NCBI GenBank assembly: GCA_038380435.1
Contig: JAWZYU010000028.1
Coordinates: 44,947,095-45,011,094, forward strand
Length of the DNA: 64,000 nucleotides
Reading direction: 5' to 3'
Source of the DNA: Ryuthela nishihirai
Lineage: Eukaryota; Arthropoda; Arachnida; Araneae; Heptathelidae
The translations under genes and the position numbers were made by a program. The notes below the pieces were generated by a model. It made no database searches, was not told the DNA's origin, and saw only the letters and a program-made list of their open reading frames with translations. Positions 9,856-19,610 of this stretch are shown one piece after another (within the stretch, counting starts at the first letter, position 1; the number at the start of each line of letters is the position of its first letter).

Positions 9856-10622
9856 TTGTTGGGTTGTTTTACCACTGATCGTCACTATTTGGGGCGGGGG
9901 TGGCTCAGTCGGTAGCGCGCCAGGCTCGTAATCTGTAGTTCCCAGGTTCGAGTCCCAGCTGAGTCAGCGTTGAGATTTATCTCCGCAAAATTCCCCGCCC
10001 TGCCCACGGTCAGTAGGGGACACCCGATGGGCTTGGAAAGGCCGCCGTCCGTCGGATGGGACGTTAAGCCGTGGCCCCGTGTGTGGGAGAGCCATACCCT
10101 GTGCACGTTAAAGAACACGCTGGATGGCCTTGACGGGAGGCTACCATCTGTATCCCAACAGCTGTTCCAGTGGGTCCCCTCCCCCAACCTTCTCTGAGCC
10201 TTCGGGGTCCATGTGACCATGGTGTGCAAAAAGTGCCGCTCAGAGGTAAAACAACCCAACCCAACTCGTCACTATTTTTAACACACAATGGGCTAAATGG
10301 CCAGGTCACAAGAACCCCCAGTACTCAGAGAAGGCAGTGGGAAAAGGTTCACTGGACAGCTGTTAGCAGACAGATGATGGCCTGTCAAGGCCATCCAGTG
10401 TATTCGTTAAGGTGCACAAGATATGGCTTTCCCTGCAAGCAGGGCTACGGCTTAACGTCTCATCCAACGGAAGCCCTTTCCAAGCCCGTCATTGTCCTTT
10501 ACTGAGCGAGTGCACGGCGAGGAATTTTACGGAGATAAAATCTCAACGCTGGCCCAGATGGGACTCGAACCTTGGAACTGCAGATTAAGAGCCAGGAACG
10601 CTACCGACTGAGCCTCGCTCCT
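9856..10622 (-). mobile_element. SINE-I, older host copy split by another SINE-I
   Basis: The tail end (gttgggttgttttaccactg) is at 9858..9890. The body and head resume at 10267 and finish at the head near 10620. The younger plus-strand SINE-I lies between, flanked by cgtcactattt. This copy is clearly more diverged than its insert. Confidence 0.92.
9891..10266 (+). mobile_element. SINE-I, nested insert with perfect TSD
   Basis: Complete copy from ggggcgggggtggctcag to aaaacaacccaaccc. The 11-bp cgtcactattt is present immediately before (9880..9890) and after (10267..10277). Confidence 0.95.
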
Positions 10623-10847
10623 AACAAGACTTGCTAAAGCTAAGATATTCACATAAATGTTTCAATAAATTCAGGTACTTGGTATAATATGTTTAGTGAA
10701 ATGAATTGTATAAAATGCTTAATAAAGTCTGCCTGAAATTCTTCGTAAACATAAGAAAAGACTGAAAACACATCATCAGAGAGTCATAGTTAAATGTTCC
10801 CATCTTCCATTAAAAACTACCCAGTTTTGACTCTTTGAATTTTGGGG
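10623..10847. other. Unassigned spacer
   Basis: AT-rich, no supported feature. Confidence 0.35.
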
Positions 10848-11475
10848 TTCTTGCAACCTGGCCATTTATCTCAAAGTATGGCTCTCAGAGCTGGTCATTT
10901 ATCTTAAACTTTTGGGGTTGTTGTAACCTGGCCATTTATCTCAAAGTATGGCTCTCAGAGCTGGTCATTTATCCTAAACTTTTGGGGTTGTTGTAACCTG
11001 GCCATTTATCTCAAAGTATGGCTCTCAGAGCTGGTCATTTATCTTAAACTTTTGGGGTTGTTGTAACCTGGCCATTTATCTCAGAGTATGGCTCTCAAAG
11101 CTGGTCATTTATCTCAAACTTTTGGGGCTGTTGTAACCTGGCCACTTATCTCAGAGTATGGCTCTCAGAGCTGGTCATTTATCTCAAACTTTTGGGGTTG
11201 TTGTAACCTGGCCATTTATCTCAGAGTATGGCTCTCAGAGCTGGTCATTTATCTTAAACTTTTGGGGTTGTTGTAACCAAAGCCATTTATCTCAGAGTAT
11301 GGCTCTCAGAGCTGGTCATTTATCTCAAACTTTTGGGGCTGTTGTAACCTGGCCACTTATCTCAGAGTATGGTTCTCAGAGCTGGTCATTTATCTTAAAT
11401 TTTGGGGTTGTTATAACCTGGCAATTTATCTCAAAGTATGGCTCTCAGAGCTGGCCATTTATCTCATTCCTCTGA
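10848..11475. repeat. 70-bp tandem array, about 9 copies
   Basis: Units contain ggccatttatctcaaagtat, then ggctctcagagctggtcatt, then a ttttggggttgttgtaacc block. Starts at 10861, 10931, 11001, 11071, 11141 and 11211 show the 70-bp step. Later units carry small indels. As 3 x 70 is divisible by three, open frames of 60-100 codons run through by chance. Confidence 0.93.
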
Positions 11476-11924
11476 AAAAACAAACATAAGAGTGTTTCCT
11501 CTGAGCGGTAACAGCTGAAAAAACCATCCCTCGCAATAATCCTACATCAGCTAGAGATTCCGATCTTCTCGAGAAAGGAAAGGGAGCGATGTATTTTTAG
11601 AATTTAAGTTTGCTTTAATAGGATGCCGAAATTATCGCTCCAGCTCATCAGAATGCGACTGGTTTCGTGCAGACGTCTTCCGCATACAGAATATCAGGAA
11701 GCGAGCACACAGGTGGGCTCGTGGCACGCAAATCAGTTGCAGATGAAAATCTTCCCAATAATGCTGCCCTTGTTGAAAACTATTGCAAATCTTTCGGGCA
11801 TTTTGAAACAATGTTAACGATGGAGTCTGAAATAAATGACTTAGTTTTTGAATCAATTTCTTCGCTTGTTTTAAATCCTTTCGTCTGTTTTATGCTTCCC
11901 TATCTTTTTTAACCAGTATGCATA
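11476..11924. other. Unassigned stretch
   Basis: About 450 bp with overlapping short open frames on both strands (11623..11912), none with splice signals or a recognised motif. Confidence 0.4.
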
Positions 11925-12313
11925 GGGGCGAGGGTGGCTCAGTCGGTAGCGCGCCAGACTAGTAATCTGTAGTTCCCAGGTTCGAGTCCCAGCTGGGTCA
12001 GCGTTGAAATTTATCTCCGCAAAACTCCCCGCCCTGCCCACGGTCAGTAGGGGACACCGATGGGCTTGGAAAGGCCGCCGTCCGTCGGATGGGACGTTAA
12101 GCCGTGGCCCCGTGTGTGGGAGAGCCATACCCTGTGCACGTTAAAGAACACGCTGGATGGCCTTGACGGGAGGTTACCATCTGTCTCCCAACAGCTGTTC
12201 CAGTGGGTTCCCTCCCCCAACCTTCTCTGAGCCTTCGGGGTCCATGTGACCTGGCCATTTAGCCCATGGTGTGCAAAAAAGTGCCGCTCAGAGGTAAAAC
12301 AACCGAACCCAAC
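11925..12313 (+). mobile_element. SINE-I, full length, left flank of LINE block
   Basis: Head gggtggctcagtcggtagcg to tail acaaccgaacccaac. It joins directly to the segment that recurs, inverted, at 54327..54603, where the same SINE tail is joined at the same base. Confidence 0.93.
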
Positions 12314-12480
12314 TCTTTGTTGGTGTAGTTTTATCTGCTGTGTCAATGTGAAGCTAGGCCGGGGGTAGTGCCCCAGGGCGTGGTGAGAGAACCCTGATCG
12401 AGTCTCTAGAAGCATTTTACTTTAACGAAAATAGGTCTTTAAGAAGTTATTAAAGTTAAGAAAGGTATATTTTTAGTTTA
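12314..12480 (+). repeat. Duplicated segment, left half (interrupted by LINE)
   Basis: Matches the inverse of 54604..54463 almost base for base (ccctgatcgagtctctagaa; aagaagttattaaagttaag). This copy has about 20 extra bases near 12330. Its continuation lies at 15424..15557, on the far side of the retrotransposon. Confidence 0.92.
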
Positions 12481-12984
12481 CATACTATATTTATAAACAA
12501 ACTAATAGCAATCCGCAGAAAAGCAGAAAGACATATGAAACAAACAAAAACATTTATTGCATGCCAAAATTTTAATAGACTAGCAGCAGCTATCAATAAA
12601 AAAATCAAAAATATTTTGAAACAAAACTGGAGAATATTTACAGAAAAACTATCCCCCACAACATCTACAAAAATTTTATGGTCTATATATAAAAAATTAA
12701 CAAAGGAAACAGAACCAATAAACCCTTTATATAACTATGCATTAAAACATAAATTAACAATCCAAGAAACAACAGAACAAATAGCAAAATTTTTCAATAC
12801 ATTACACTATAAACCAAACAATAAATTATACAAATTTTATAATGACTCAAATATCTTCCATCAAACATATTATAATAATAAAACCGATTTTATAAATCTT
12901 CCATTCTCATTATATGAATTAATATTTGCTATAAAAAAAAATAAAAAAGAATACAGCTGTAGGACCAGATCAAATTTCAAATAA
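12481..12984 (+). pseudogene. N-terminal part of the LINE polyprotein, frameshifted
   Basis: The frame is already open at the truncation point, so the ATG at 12535 is unlikely to be a true start. Upstream in-frame residues include AIRRKAERHM. The piece covers the linker before reverse transcriptase and the start of RT, ending with FSLYELIFAIKK. In a run of A around 12940..12947 the frame changes. The next frame continues TAVGPDQISNNLI, the expected RT motif, and runs into the large frame at 13088. One extra base explains the break, which could be real or a homopolymer sequencing error. Very AT-rich codon use, unlike the SINEs. Confidence 0.85.
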
Positions 12985-13087
12985 TTTAATAAAAAATCTA
13001 CCAATTAAATATATAAAAAAACTACTAAAAGAATTTAACAATTTCTGGACAACTAATAATTATCCAACAATTTGGCTAGAAAATTAC

Positions 13088-15319
13088 ATGATATTTATAA
13101 AAAAATCTAATAAACCATATGAAATACTAGAATCGTATCGACCAATCTGTTTGAGTTCAAATTTATTCAAGTTATTCGAAAGAATGATTGTAAACAGATT
13201 GAACTGGTTTTTTGAACATGAACGCATTTTTCACAGGAATGTGTTTGGCTTCCGGCCTGGAAGGTCAACCAAGGATCTTCTGTTAAACTTCATTTCTGAT
13301 GTTGAATTTACAAAAAAAAAGAAAATATTTTTGGTAGTTGTCATAATTGATCTTGAGAAGGCCTTTGATTCGATAGATCACAACGCACTTTTATATAAAA
13401 TTAGGAAATTAAAAATATGTGGTAAAATTTATAATTTTCTTTTACATTTTATTAGAAAGAGATCTTATAAAGTAAAATTAGGAAATAATACTTCTACATC
13501 AAATAAATTACTAAATGGTCTTGTACAAGGAGATATATTATCCCCGCTTCTTTTTAACCTATACTTAAATGATATTCAGAAAAATTTTAAACCAGAAATA
13601 AAATTTGGAACATATGCAGACGATTTAATCTTCTGGACATTCCATGAAAATATAGATGTAATACAAAAAAGAATACAAGACACAATTAAAAAAGTAAACA
13701 ATTACTGTGAAAATTGGAATCTAAAAATTTCAAATGAAAAAACTGTCATTTCATACTTTCACCCTAATAGAAAACTACCAGAAGATTTCATAATTAAAAT
13801 AAATGAAAAAAATATAAATATCGTAAATCATTTTAAATATCTAGGAATTCACTTTGACTCAAAATTGAACTGGAATAAATTTATTACAGAAGCTAAAAAC
13901 AAAGCAACCAAGCTTTATCATTTTCTAAGATTTCTTGGCAACTCAAAATGGGGATGTAATCAAAAAAACCTACTATTATTATACAATTCTATTATTCTAC
14001 CCAAATTTACTTATGGAATTGAACTGATATATTACTTAACAAAAAAAAATTATAAAACTTTAGAAAATATACAAATAAAAATTTTAAAATTCTGTTTAGG
14101 TTTATTACAAAATACAAATTCCAACTCCATTGGAAATAAAAAAAAATATCTCTTGCATAATCTTTTATTTAGAATAGTATTAAAAAACAATGATCATCCA
14201 ATCATTGATAAAATAAATGAAAATTTTAGTGATAACATTATAAACCTATTTAACGATAAAGAACAATTGAAACATATTATACAAAATAATCTTAGTGGTG
14301 AGAAACAAATTTTGGCTCCTTTTTGGAAGTTTTGTTTCCCTATTTTGGAAACTGAAGTTAAAGGAATTACATCTAAAAAATATATAGACAAAGAAAACCT
14401 AAAAAATTTGGCGGAACTTCACATTGAAGAACAATACAAAGATTTTATACACATATACACGGATGGTTCAGTGAATGCTGAAAACAACAATTCATCTGGA
14501 GCATATTATTGCCCAATAACAAATTATGAATTTCAATTTAAACTAAATAAATTAAATCCAATAATTATAACAGAACTAACTGCTATAATATTAGCCATTC
14601 ATTGGGCACTTTCCTTTAAAGGGGAAAAGATTGTAATCTTTACTGATTCAAAATCTTCTATTGATAATATATTTCAAAATCCAAATAATAATAATTTTAA
14701 AGTTCTAATAAATGATATCCTTATTTTAACAAAACAACACATAGAAAATAATAATAAATTGTATATTCAATGGGTGCCAGCTCACACTGGTATTGAACAC
14801 AATGAAAGAGTTGATACATTGGCAAAAGATGCAATATATCTTAATAACACTATGGAATCATTAATATTTATAAACATAATTAAAAATAATAATAAAATAA
14901 AATTACTAGAAGAAACACAAAACTGGTATGATTTAACTGCTATAGATACTCATAGACATAACATTTCAAATAAAATTACAACCTTTAAAAACTATGGATT
15001 GAGCAAAAAAGAGAACACTATTATATTAAGAATAAAAGTAAATGCTGCAATAACAAAACCATTTTTATTTCACTTGAAAAAAGTAAACTTTCCTAACTGC
15101 ACAATATGTAATCAATATGAAAATATTGAACATTTAATATTTCATTGTAAAAAATATAAAACAGAAAGAGAAAAATACTTCTCCAACTTAAAGAATTATA
15201 ATGTTAACATGTTCTCATTTAAAACCATTTTGGAACCTGAAAACAAAAATCTGAAAAGAAAGTTCTACAAGCTTTTAATTTCATATCTAAAAGACATTGA
15301 TATGTTTGATTTCTTATAA
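13088..15319 (+). CDS. Reverse transcriptase-RNase H polyprotein of a non-LTR element
   Basis: 743 codons without a stop. Family role: copies the element RNA into DNA at the target site, then RNase H removes the RNA strand. RT motifs in order: SYRPICLSSNLFKLFERMIV (16-35), FGFRPGRST (53-61), IDLEKAFDS (87-95, catalytic Asp 88), GLVQGDILSPLLFN (144-157) and YADD (176-179). RNase H: YTDGS with Asp 459, TELTAI with Glu 496, FTDSKSS with Asp 520, and HNERVDTLA with Asp 576. A Cys/His cluster follows (CTIC...EHLIFHC, about 671-687). All catalytic residues are present. The ATG at 13088 is only the first Met after the upstream frameshift; the domain begins earlier. Codons strongly favour A/T. Confidence 0.93.
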   Translation: MIFIKKSNKPYEILESYRPICLSSNLFKLFERMIVNRLNWFFEHERIFHRNVFGFRPGRSTKDLLLNFISDVEFTKKKKIFLVVVIIDLEKAFDSIDHNALLYKIRKLKICGKIYNFLLHFIRKRSYKVKLGNNTSTSNKLLNGLVQGDILSPLLFNLYLNDIQKNFKPEIKFGTYADDLIFWTFHENIDVIQKRIQDTIKKVNNYCENWNLKISNEKTVISYFHPNRKLPEDFIIKINEKNINIVNHFKYLGIHFDSKLNWNKFITEAKNKATKLYHFLRFLGNSKWGCNQKNLLLLYNSIILPKFTYGIELIYYLTKKNYKTLENIQIKILKFCLGLLQNTNSNSIGNKKKYLLHNLLFRIVLKNNDHPIIDKINENFSDNIINLFNDKEQLKHIIQNNLSGEKQILAPFWKFCFPILETEVKGITSKKYIDKENLKNLAELHIEEQYKDFIHIYTDGSVNAENNNSSGAYYCPITNYEFQFKLNKLNPIIITELTAIILAIHWALSFKGEKIVIFTDSKSSIDNIFQNPNNNNFKVLINDILILTKQHIENNNKLYIQWVPAHTGIEHNERVDTLAKDAIYLNNTMESLIFINIIKNNNKIKLLEETQNWYDLTAIDTHRHNISNKITTFKNYGLSKKENTIILRIKVNAAITKPFLFHLKKVNFPNCTICNQYENIEHLIFHCKKYKTEREKYFSNLKNYNVNMFSFKTILEPENKNLKRKFYKLLISYLKDIDMFDFL

Positions 15320-15423
15320 AAAAAAGGAAAATATATATATATATATTTAACTTGTGACTGAATGAGTCTGCATAGTAATTATCTATGTAGGAATATTCAT
15401 TTGTTGAGTTTCTTTCAATTCAA

Positions 15424-15557
15424 TTCTCCGAGCCCTTTGTTATGATTTCTAAGGTCGTCATTTTTTCATTTTTGATACAAGATCAAATAGTTTTGTTTTT
15501 CACTATATGAAAACTTCATCGTCCCCTAATGAAAATTCTCATCAACTACAATTTAAA
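15424..15557 (+). repeat. Duplicated segment, right half
   Basis: Matches the inverse of 54462..54327 (ttctccgagccctttgtt; gatacaagatcaaatagttt). It runs into a SINE-I head, as the other copy does. Confidence 0.92.
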
Positions 15558-15686
15558 GGGCGGGGGTGGCTCAGTCGGTAGCGTGCCAGGCTCGTAATCT
15601 GTAGTTCCCAGGTTCGAGTCCCAGCTGGGTCAGCGTTGAGATTTATCTCCGCAAAATTCCCCGCCCTGCCCACGGTCAGTAGGGGA
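15558..15686 (+). mobile_element. SINE-I, 3'-truncated, right flank of LINE block
   Basis: Head and first ~130 bp only. It stops at cagtagggga and joins the inner part of a MITE at 15687. Confidence 0.9.
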
Positions 15687-15821
15687 TCTGGCAACCTTCG
15701 TGTCATGTGACACGAAGGTTGCCAGATCACTAATTTCTAAAAATAAAAATTCGTTGCCAGATATTTTTTCTTAATTCTGTAATCGACGGTGGTGTTCGGA
15801 TACTTTTTTTGAGCGACTGTA
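15687..15821. mobile_element. Foldback MITE, right part only
   Basis: Begins inside the central palindrome (tctggcaaccttcgtgtcat) and ends with a complete terminal repeat, gagcgactgta. The left terminal repeat is missing at the junction with the truncated SINE. Confidence 0.88.
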
Positions 15822-15904
15822 CCTAATTTCCAGCGGCGACTCGAGAGTTTTTAAATAGGTGGGGAGACAGCATAATTATGTATACAGAGAAACCAACTAG
15901 GCGA

Positions 15905-16200
15905 GGGCGGTGATGGCTCAAATGGTTGGACAAAACGTCGACGATGGCTCAAATGGTTGGACAAAACATCGGCGATGGCTCGATTGGTTGGACAAAACGT
16001 CGGCGATGGCTCAAATGTTTGGACAAAACGTCGGCGATGGCTCAAATGGTTGGACAAAACGTCGGCGATTGCTCAAATGGTTGGACAAAACGTCGGCGAT
16101 GGCTCAAATGGTTGGACAAAACGTCGGCGATGGCTCAAATGGTTGGACAAAACGTCGGCGATGGCTCAAATGGTTGGACAAAACGTCGGCGATTTGCTCC
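15905..16200. repeat. 31-bp minisatellite, about 9 copies
   Basis: The unit contains gatggctcaaatggttggac, then aaaacgtcggc, with a step of 31 bp from 15912. Since 31 leaves a remainder of 1 on division by 3, all three plus frames stay open and give the same 31-residue repeat. I do not regard any of them as a gene. Confidence 0.93.
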
Positions 16201-16274
16201 GCTAACCCTAATTGTGTCCTCGGTGAAAAAAGGAACATCGACTGAATTGGAAAAGAACATATACAGTATACACA

Positions 16275-16400
16275 GTTGTTGGGTTGTTTCATCTCTGAGC
16301 GGCACTTTTTTGCACACCATGGGCTCAATGGCCAGGTCACATGGACCCCGAAGGCTCAGAGAAGGTTGGGGGAGGGGACCCACTGGAACAGCTGTTGGAA
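16275..16400 (-). mobile_element. SINE-I tail half, left arm of inverted pair
   Basis: Tail and ~120 bp of body, stopping in acagctgttgga. It joins a plus-strand SINE-I that starts at the internal palindrome. Confidence 0.9.
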
Positions 16401-16726
16401 GCCAGCTGGGTCAGCGTTGAGATTTATCTCCGCAAAATTCCCCGCCTTGTCCACGGTCAGTAGGGGACACCGATGCCTTGGAAAGGCCACCGTCCGTCGG
16501 GTGTGGCGTTCAGCCTTGACTCCGTGTGCAGGAGAGCCATACCCTGTGCACCTTAAAGAACACGCTGGATGGCCTTGACGGGAGGCTACCATCTGTCTCC
16601 CAACAGCTGTTCCAGTGAGTCCTCTCCCCCAACCTTCTCTGAGCCTTCGGGGTCCTTGTGACCTGGCCATTTAGCCCATGGTGTGCAAAAAAGTGCCGCT
16701 CAGAGGTAAAACAATCCAATCCAATC
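16401..16726 (+). mobile_element. SINE-I, 5'-truncated, right arm of inverted pair
   Basis: Starts at gccagctgggtcagcg, so the A and B boxes are missing. It ends aaaacaatccaatccaatcc, the AATCC-tail subtype. Confidence 0.92.
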
Positions 16727-16972
16727 CCGATGGATTTGGAAAGGCCGCCATCTATTGGACGTAAAGACGTGGTTTCGTGCGCATGAGAACCCCTATCCTG
16801 TGCACATTAAAGAACACATTGGATGGCCTTCACGGGATCATACGATCTGTCCCCTAACAATATTCGGCAGATCGCATTCTCCCAATCTTCTCTGAGTCTT
16901 TGGGGCCTTTGTGAATTCGTCATTTAGACCGGTGTGTGTATAAAAATGCCGCTCAGTGGAAAACAATTCAAC
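16727..16972 (+). mobile_element. SINE-I, headless, diverged
   Basis: Begins gatggatttggaaaggccgc and ends at gctcagtggaaaacaattc. About 25% of positions appear changed against the younger copies, so it is an old insertion. Confidence 0.8.
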
Positions 16973-17550
16973 GACACCTAGGCTGCCGTCCTTCGTGTGG
17001 GGCTTTTTAGTCATGTTTCAGTGCCTAGGAAATATCTGATGGCTTTGACGGGAGACTATTCTCTGTCTTCTTTTCCAAGGGCCCTAAGAGTCCTTGGAGT
17101 TAGGGGCGGGGGTGGCTCAGTTGGTAGCGCTCCAGACTCGTAATCTGCAGTTCCCAGGTTCGAGTCCCAGCTGGGTCAGCGTTGAGATTTATCACCGCAT
17201 ATCTCCCCGCCCTGTCCACGGTCAGTAGGGGGACACCGATGGGCTTGGAAAGGCAGCCGTCCGTCGGATGGGACGTTAAGCCGTGGCTCCGTATGCGGGA
17301 GAGCACGCTGGATGGCCTTGACGAGAGGCTATCATCTGTCTCCCAACAGCTGTTCCAGTGGGTCCCCTCCCCCAACTTTCTCTGAGCCTTCGGGGTCCTT
17401 GTGACCTGGCCGTTTAGATCATGGTGTGCAAAAAAGTACCGCTCAGAGGTAAAAAACAACCCAAAACAAAGCCCTTGGGGTCCTTATGACCTAACCATTT
17501 AAACCTTATGCGCATAAAAATCTCACTCAGAAAAAAAACCCAACAACCAT
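16973..17550 (+). mobile_element. Old SINE-I fragment split by a younger copy
   Basis: Left piece 16973..17101 (ggctgccgtccttcgtgtgg; tgatggctttgacgggaga). Right piece from about 17468 (gcccttggggtccttatgac; tctcactcag). The younger SINE-I at 17103..17467 lies between the two. Confidence 0.7.
17103..17467 (+). mobile_element. SINE-I, small internal deletion
   Basis: Full head, body lacking about 25 bp near 17305, tail gaggtaaaaaacaaccc. Confidence 0.9.
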
Positions 17551-17690
17551 TCATGAAGAAATTATATGTCAACACAAACTGGTATCGGATCTTTGAACCC
17601 AAAGCGAAAAAAAAAAGAAGAAAAAATAATAAATAGTAAGAAAAAAAAAATCCTTATAATTGCTCTTCCTCGTCTTTCGTATCACGATCT
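17551..17690. other. A-rich spacer
   Basis: Low-complexity purine-rich sequence, nothing supported. Confidence 0.35.
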
Positions 17691-17768
17691 TCAGAGCAGC
17701 GTTGAAAAGGGCAGAGAAATGCACACATAAAAAAATGAGTAACACGGGAATGTCATCGTTGGTGATGT

Positions 17769-18443
17769 ATGGCGGCGTGTGGCTCTTCGCTCAGCAAGTG
17801 GGTCAGCCATTCCTGGCTGCAGCCGACAGTTGAAATAACCTTCACCTTTCGTCCTGTCAAATTCCTAAAAAGAGGCGAAGGCGACTCGAGGGGCCACGAC
17901 GCGATGAACGCTCTTGTTCACGCCTGTACAAGTGGCAAAACTGTCAAAAGATCGCATCTCTATCTTGCCTCTGACAATCCTTTTTACTCACGACCACAGC
18001 CTTCCAACGGGATTCCATTTAGCGTCACTCTTCTTGGAAACACAACGGATTTTTTTTGCTCCCCATCTTCTTCCTTCCCTCCCCCCTTCCAATGTCAATC
18101 TTTCTCTCTATCTTTCTCTCTCCATCGTTCTCTCTTTTTTCTTCACGGTTGCCTCAAAAAGGTATTCCCCGCACACACCACCCACGTCGACCCTGCGAAC
18201 AATGACACCGTCTCTTTCCCCCACGTGATCTTTCGCCGTACCCGTCACCACGTAATTAACGATCGTTGCCACCGCCCTTTTCGTTTTATTGTAAATTATG
18301 AATTTCCGCCCGTGCCTGTGGTCGATGAGATTACCTTCCCCCACCGCCCCCCGTCATGTGTTTCTTTTTTTTTACGGTCTCCTTTCATCCCCAATAAGAA
18401 GAAGGGCAAAAACCAACCGAACTCTCTGTTGATTTTTTTTTAA
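17769..18443 (+). CDS. Hypothetical open frame in a unique, GC-richer island
   Basis: 224 codons from ATG to a stop, the longest frame outside the retrotransposon. I do not recognise the product. The N-terminus is MAACGSSLSKWVSHSW. The middle is rich in Ser, Phe and Pro from long pyrimidine runs (about 18060..18140), and no domain, signal peptide or repeated motif stands out. The minus strand is also open over part of it (18108..18344). The surroundings (about 17690..18480) lack the local repeat families and contain more CG dinucleotides than nearby DNA, so this could be a promoter or 5' UTR region instead. Chance openness through the pyrimidine tracts is a serious alternative. Confidence 0.25.
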   Translation: MAACGSSLSKWVSHSWLQPTVEITFTFRPVKFLKRGEGDSRGHDAMNALVHACTSGKTVKRSHLYLASDNPFYSRPQPSNGIPFSVTLLGNTTDFFCSPSSSFPPPFQCQSFSLSFSLHRSLFFLHGCLKKVFPAHTTHVDPANNDTVSFPHVIFRRTRHHVINDRCHRPFRFIVNYEFPPVPVVDEITFPHRPPSCVSFFLRSPFIPNKKKGKNQPNSLLIFF

Positions 18444-18666
18444 ACTTTTTCTTTTTGGTTTGCAGTTCTGAAAAGATTCGATCCGGAGATAATTAAGTGT
18501 TCATGCCAGCTGTTTTTATGTGTGTTATTGTGGTGTTTTTAAACGTGTTGTGCTTTTTTTTTTCGGCCTTTGTTTAGGGTATTTTTTTTTCCTTTCTTAC
18601 CTTTTGCTTCGACTTGGGGGATAATTAGACACATTTCGATGCAGAAATCAAGAATGTTTGCAATGG

Positions 18667-18950
18667 TACACTCGCTCAAAAAAAGTATCCGAACACTATG
18701 GTTGATTACAGAATTCAGAAAAAATATCTGGCAACGATTTTTTTTAAAAATCAGCGATCTGGCAAACCTTCGTGTCACCTGATTACAGAATTCAGGAAAA
18801 ATATCTGGAGCGTGTACAGCAACTGTACACGCTCCAGTTACCGTTCACAGCAAACTGGAGCGTGTGCAGTTACTGCACACGCTCCAGTTTGCTGTGAACG
18901 GTAACTGCACACGCTCAATATTTCCGTGAGTGAGGCCACACGATCCTGGT
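18667..18950. mobile_element. Foldback MITE, long arm, left part
   Basis: Left terminal repeat (tacactcgctcaaaaaaagt), then a single copy of the hairpin made from gttcacagcaaactggagcg and its inverse. It ends near cacacgatcctgg without a right terminal repeat. Confidence 0.88.
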
Positions 18951-19044
18951 TTTTGCAATATCCATAGTCATCATCATCATCACGGCGATACTTGTGAAGA
19001 TAAATACAGATAATGGTAAGGGAATCTTTTATCTTCCTTATAGG

Positions 19045-19242
19045 TACAGTCGCTCTAAAAAGTATCCGAACACTATGGTTGATTACAATATTCAGAAAAA
19101 ATATCTGGCAACGATTTTTTTTAGAAATCAGCGATCTGGCAAACCTTCGTGTCACGTGACACGAAGGTTTGCCAGATCGCTGAATTTTTTCTGAATTCTA
19201 TAATCAACCATAGTGTTCAGATACTTTTTTGGAGCGACGGTA
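19045..19242. mobile_element. Foldback MITE, short form, complete
   Basis: 198 bp, almost entirely palindromic about tcacgtga near 19150. TA at both ends, with terminal repeats tacagtcgctctaaaaagta and the inverse ending gagcgacggta. It lies 94 bp after the partial long copy, as in the composite elements, but the spacer differs. Confidence 0.92.
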
Positions 19243-19610
19243 CTTCACCCCATTATGTTAGAATGCAGACGCTGATTGTGCCTGGAAAAAAAAAGGTGTA
19301 ATTATTTGACGCATTTCACACCGCAACTCCTTTCTTTTTTTTAATTGTCTAGCGCTATCTTTTTCATGTGGTGTTTTCGAGTGAGAATACCAACGGATTC
19401 ATTCGACAATGTATATGCAATTAAGTCAATAAAAGACTTACGAAATAGAGTCGTAGCAATTTTTGTAAGGGGAGGAGAAGAGGGGATCATACACTTCTCG
19501 AGTTTAAAACTATCACTATCGCGAGATTAAAACTAGAGTCAATTTTATATTTGGTTAACTAAGCTGAGCTTTATACCTAACTAAAACTATCCGTGGCTTC
19601 CTGCGTAGAA
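19243..19610. other. Unassigned stretch
   Basis: About 370 bp with only a short plus-strand frame (19345..19530) of no recognised type. Confidence 0.4.

Larger units (their letters stand above)
12481..15423 (+). mobile_element. 5'-truncated non-LTR retrotransposon with RT and RNase H
   Basis: The borders come from the unoccupied inverted copy at 54.46 kb: sequence shared up to 12480 resumes at about 15424. The insert opens in the middle of an open frame, as expected for 5' truncation in target-primed reverse transcription. It has no endonuclease domain or ORF1. The 3' UTR is about 104 bp and ends ctttcaattcaa, without poly(A). Having RNase H after the RT and a CCHC motif near the C-terminus fits the I/Jockey-type group. 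The exact clade needs a tree. No clear target duplication. Confidence 0.9.

Noticed and set aside
11088..11475. Repeat-protein frames of 62 and 105 codons
   Set aside because: Produced by the 70-bp array, whose period returns to frame every third unit. No start context or splice sites.
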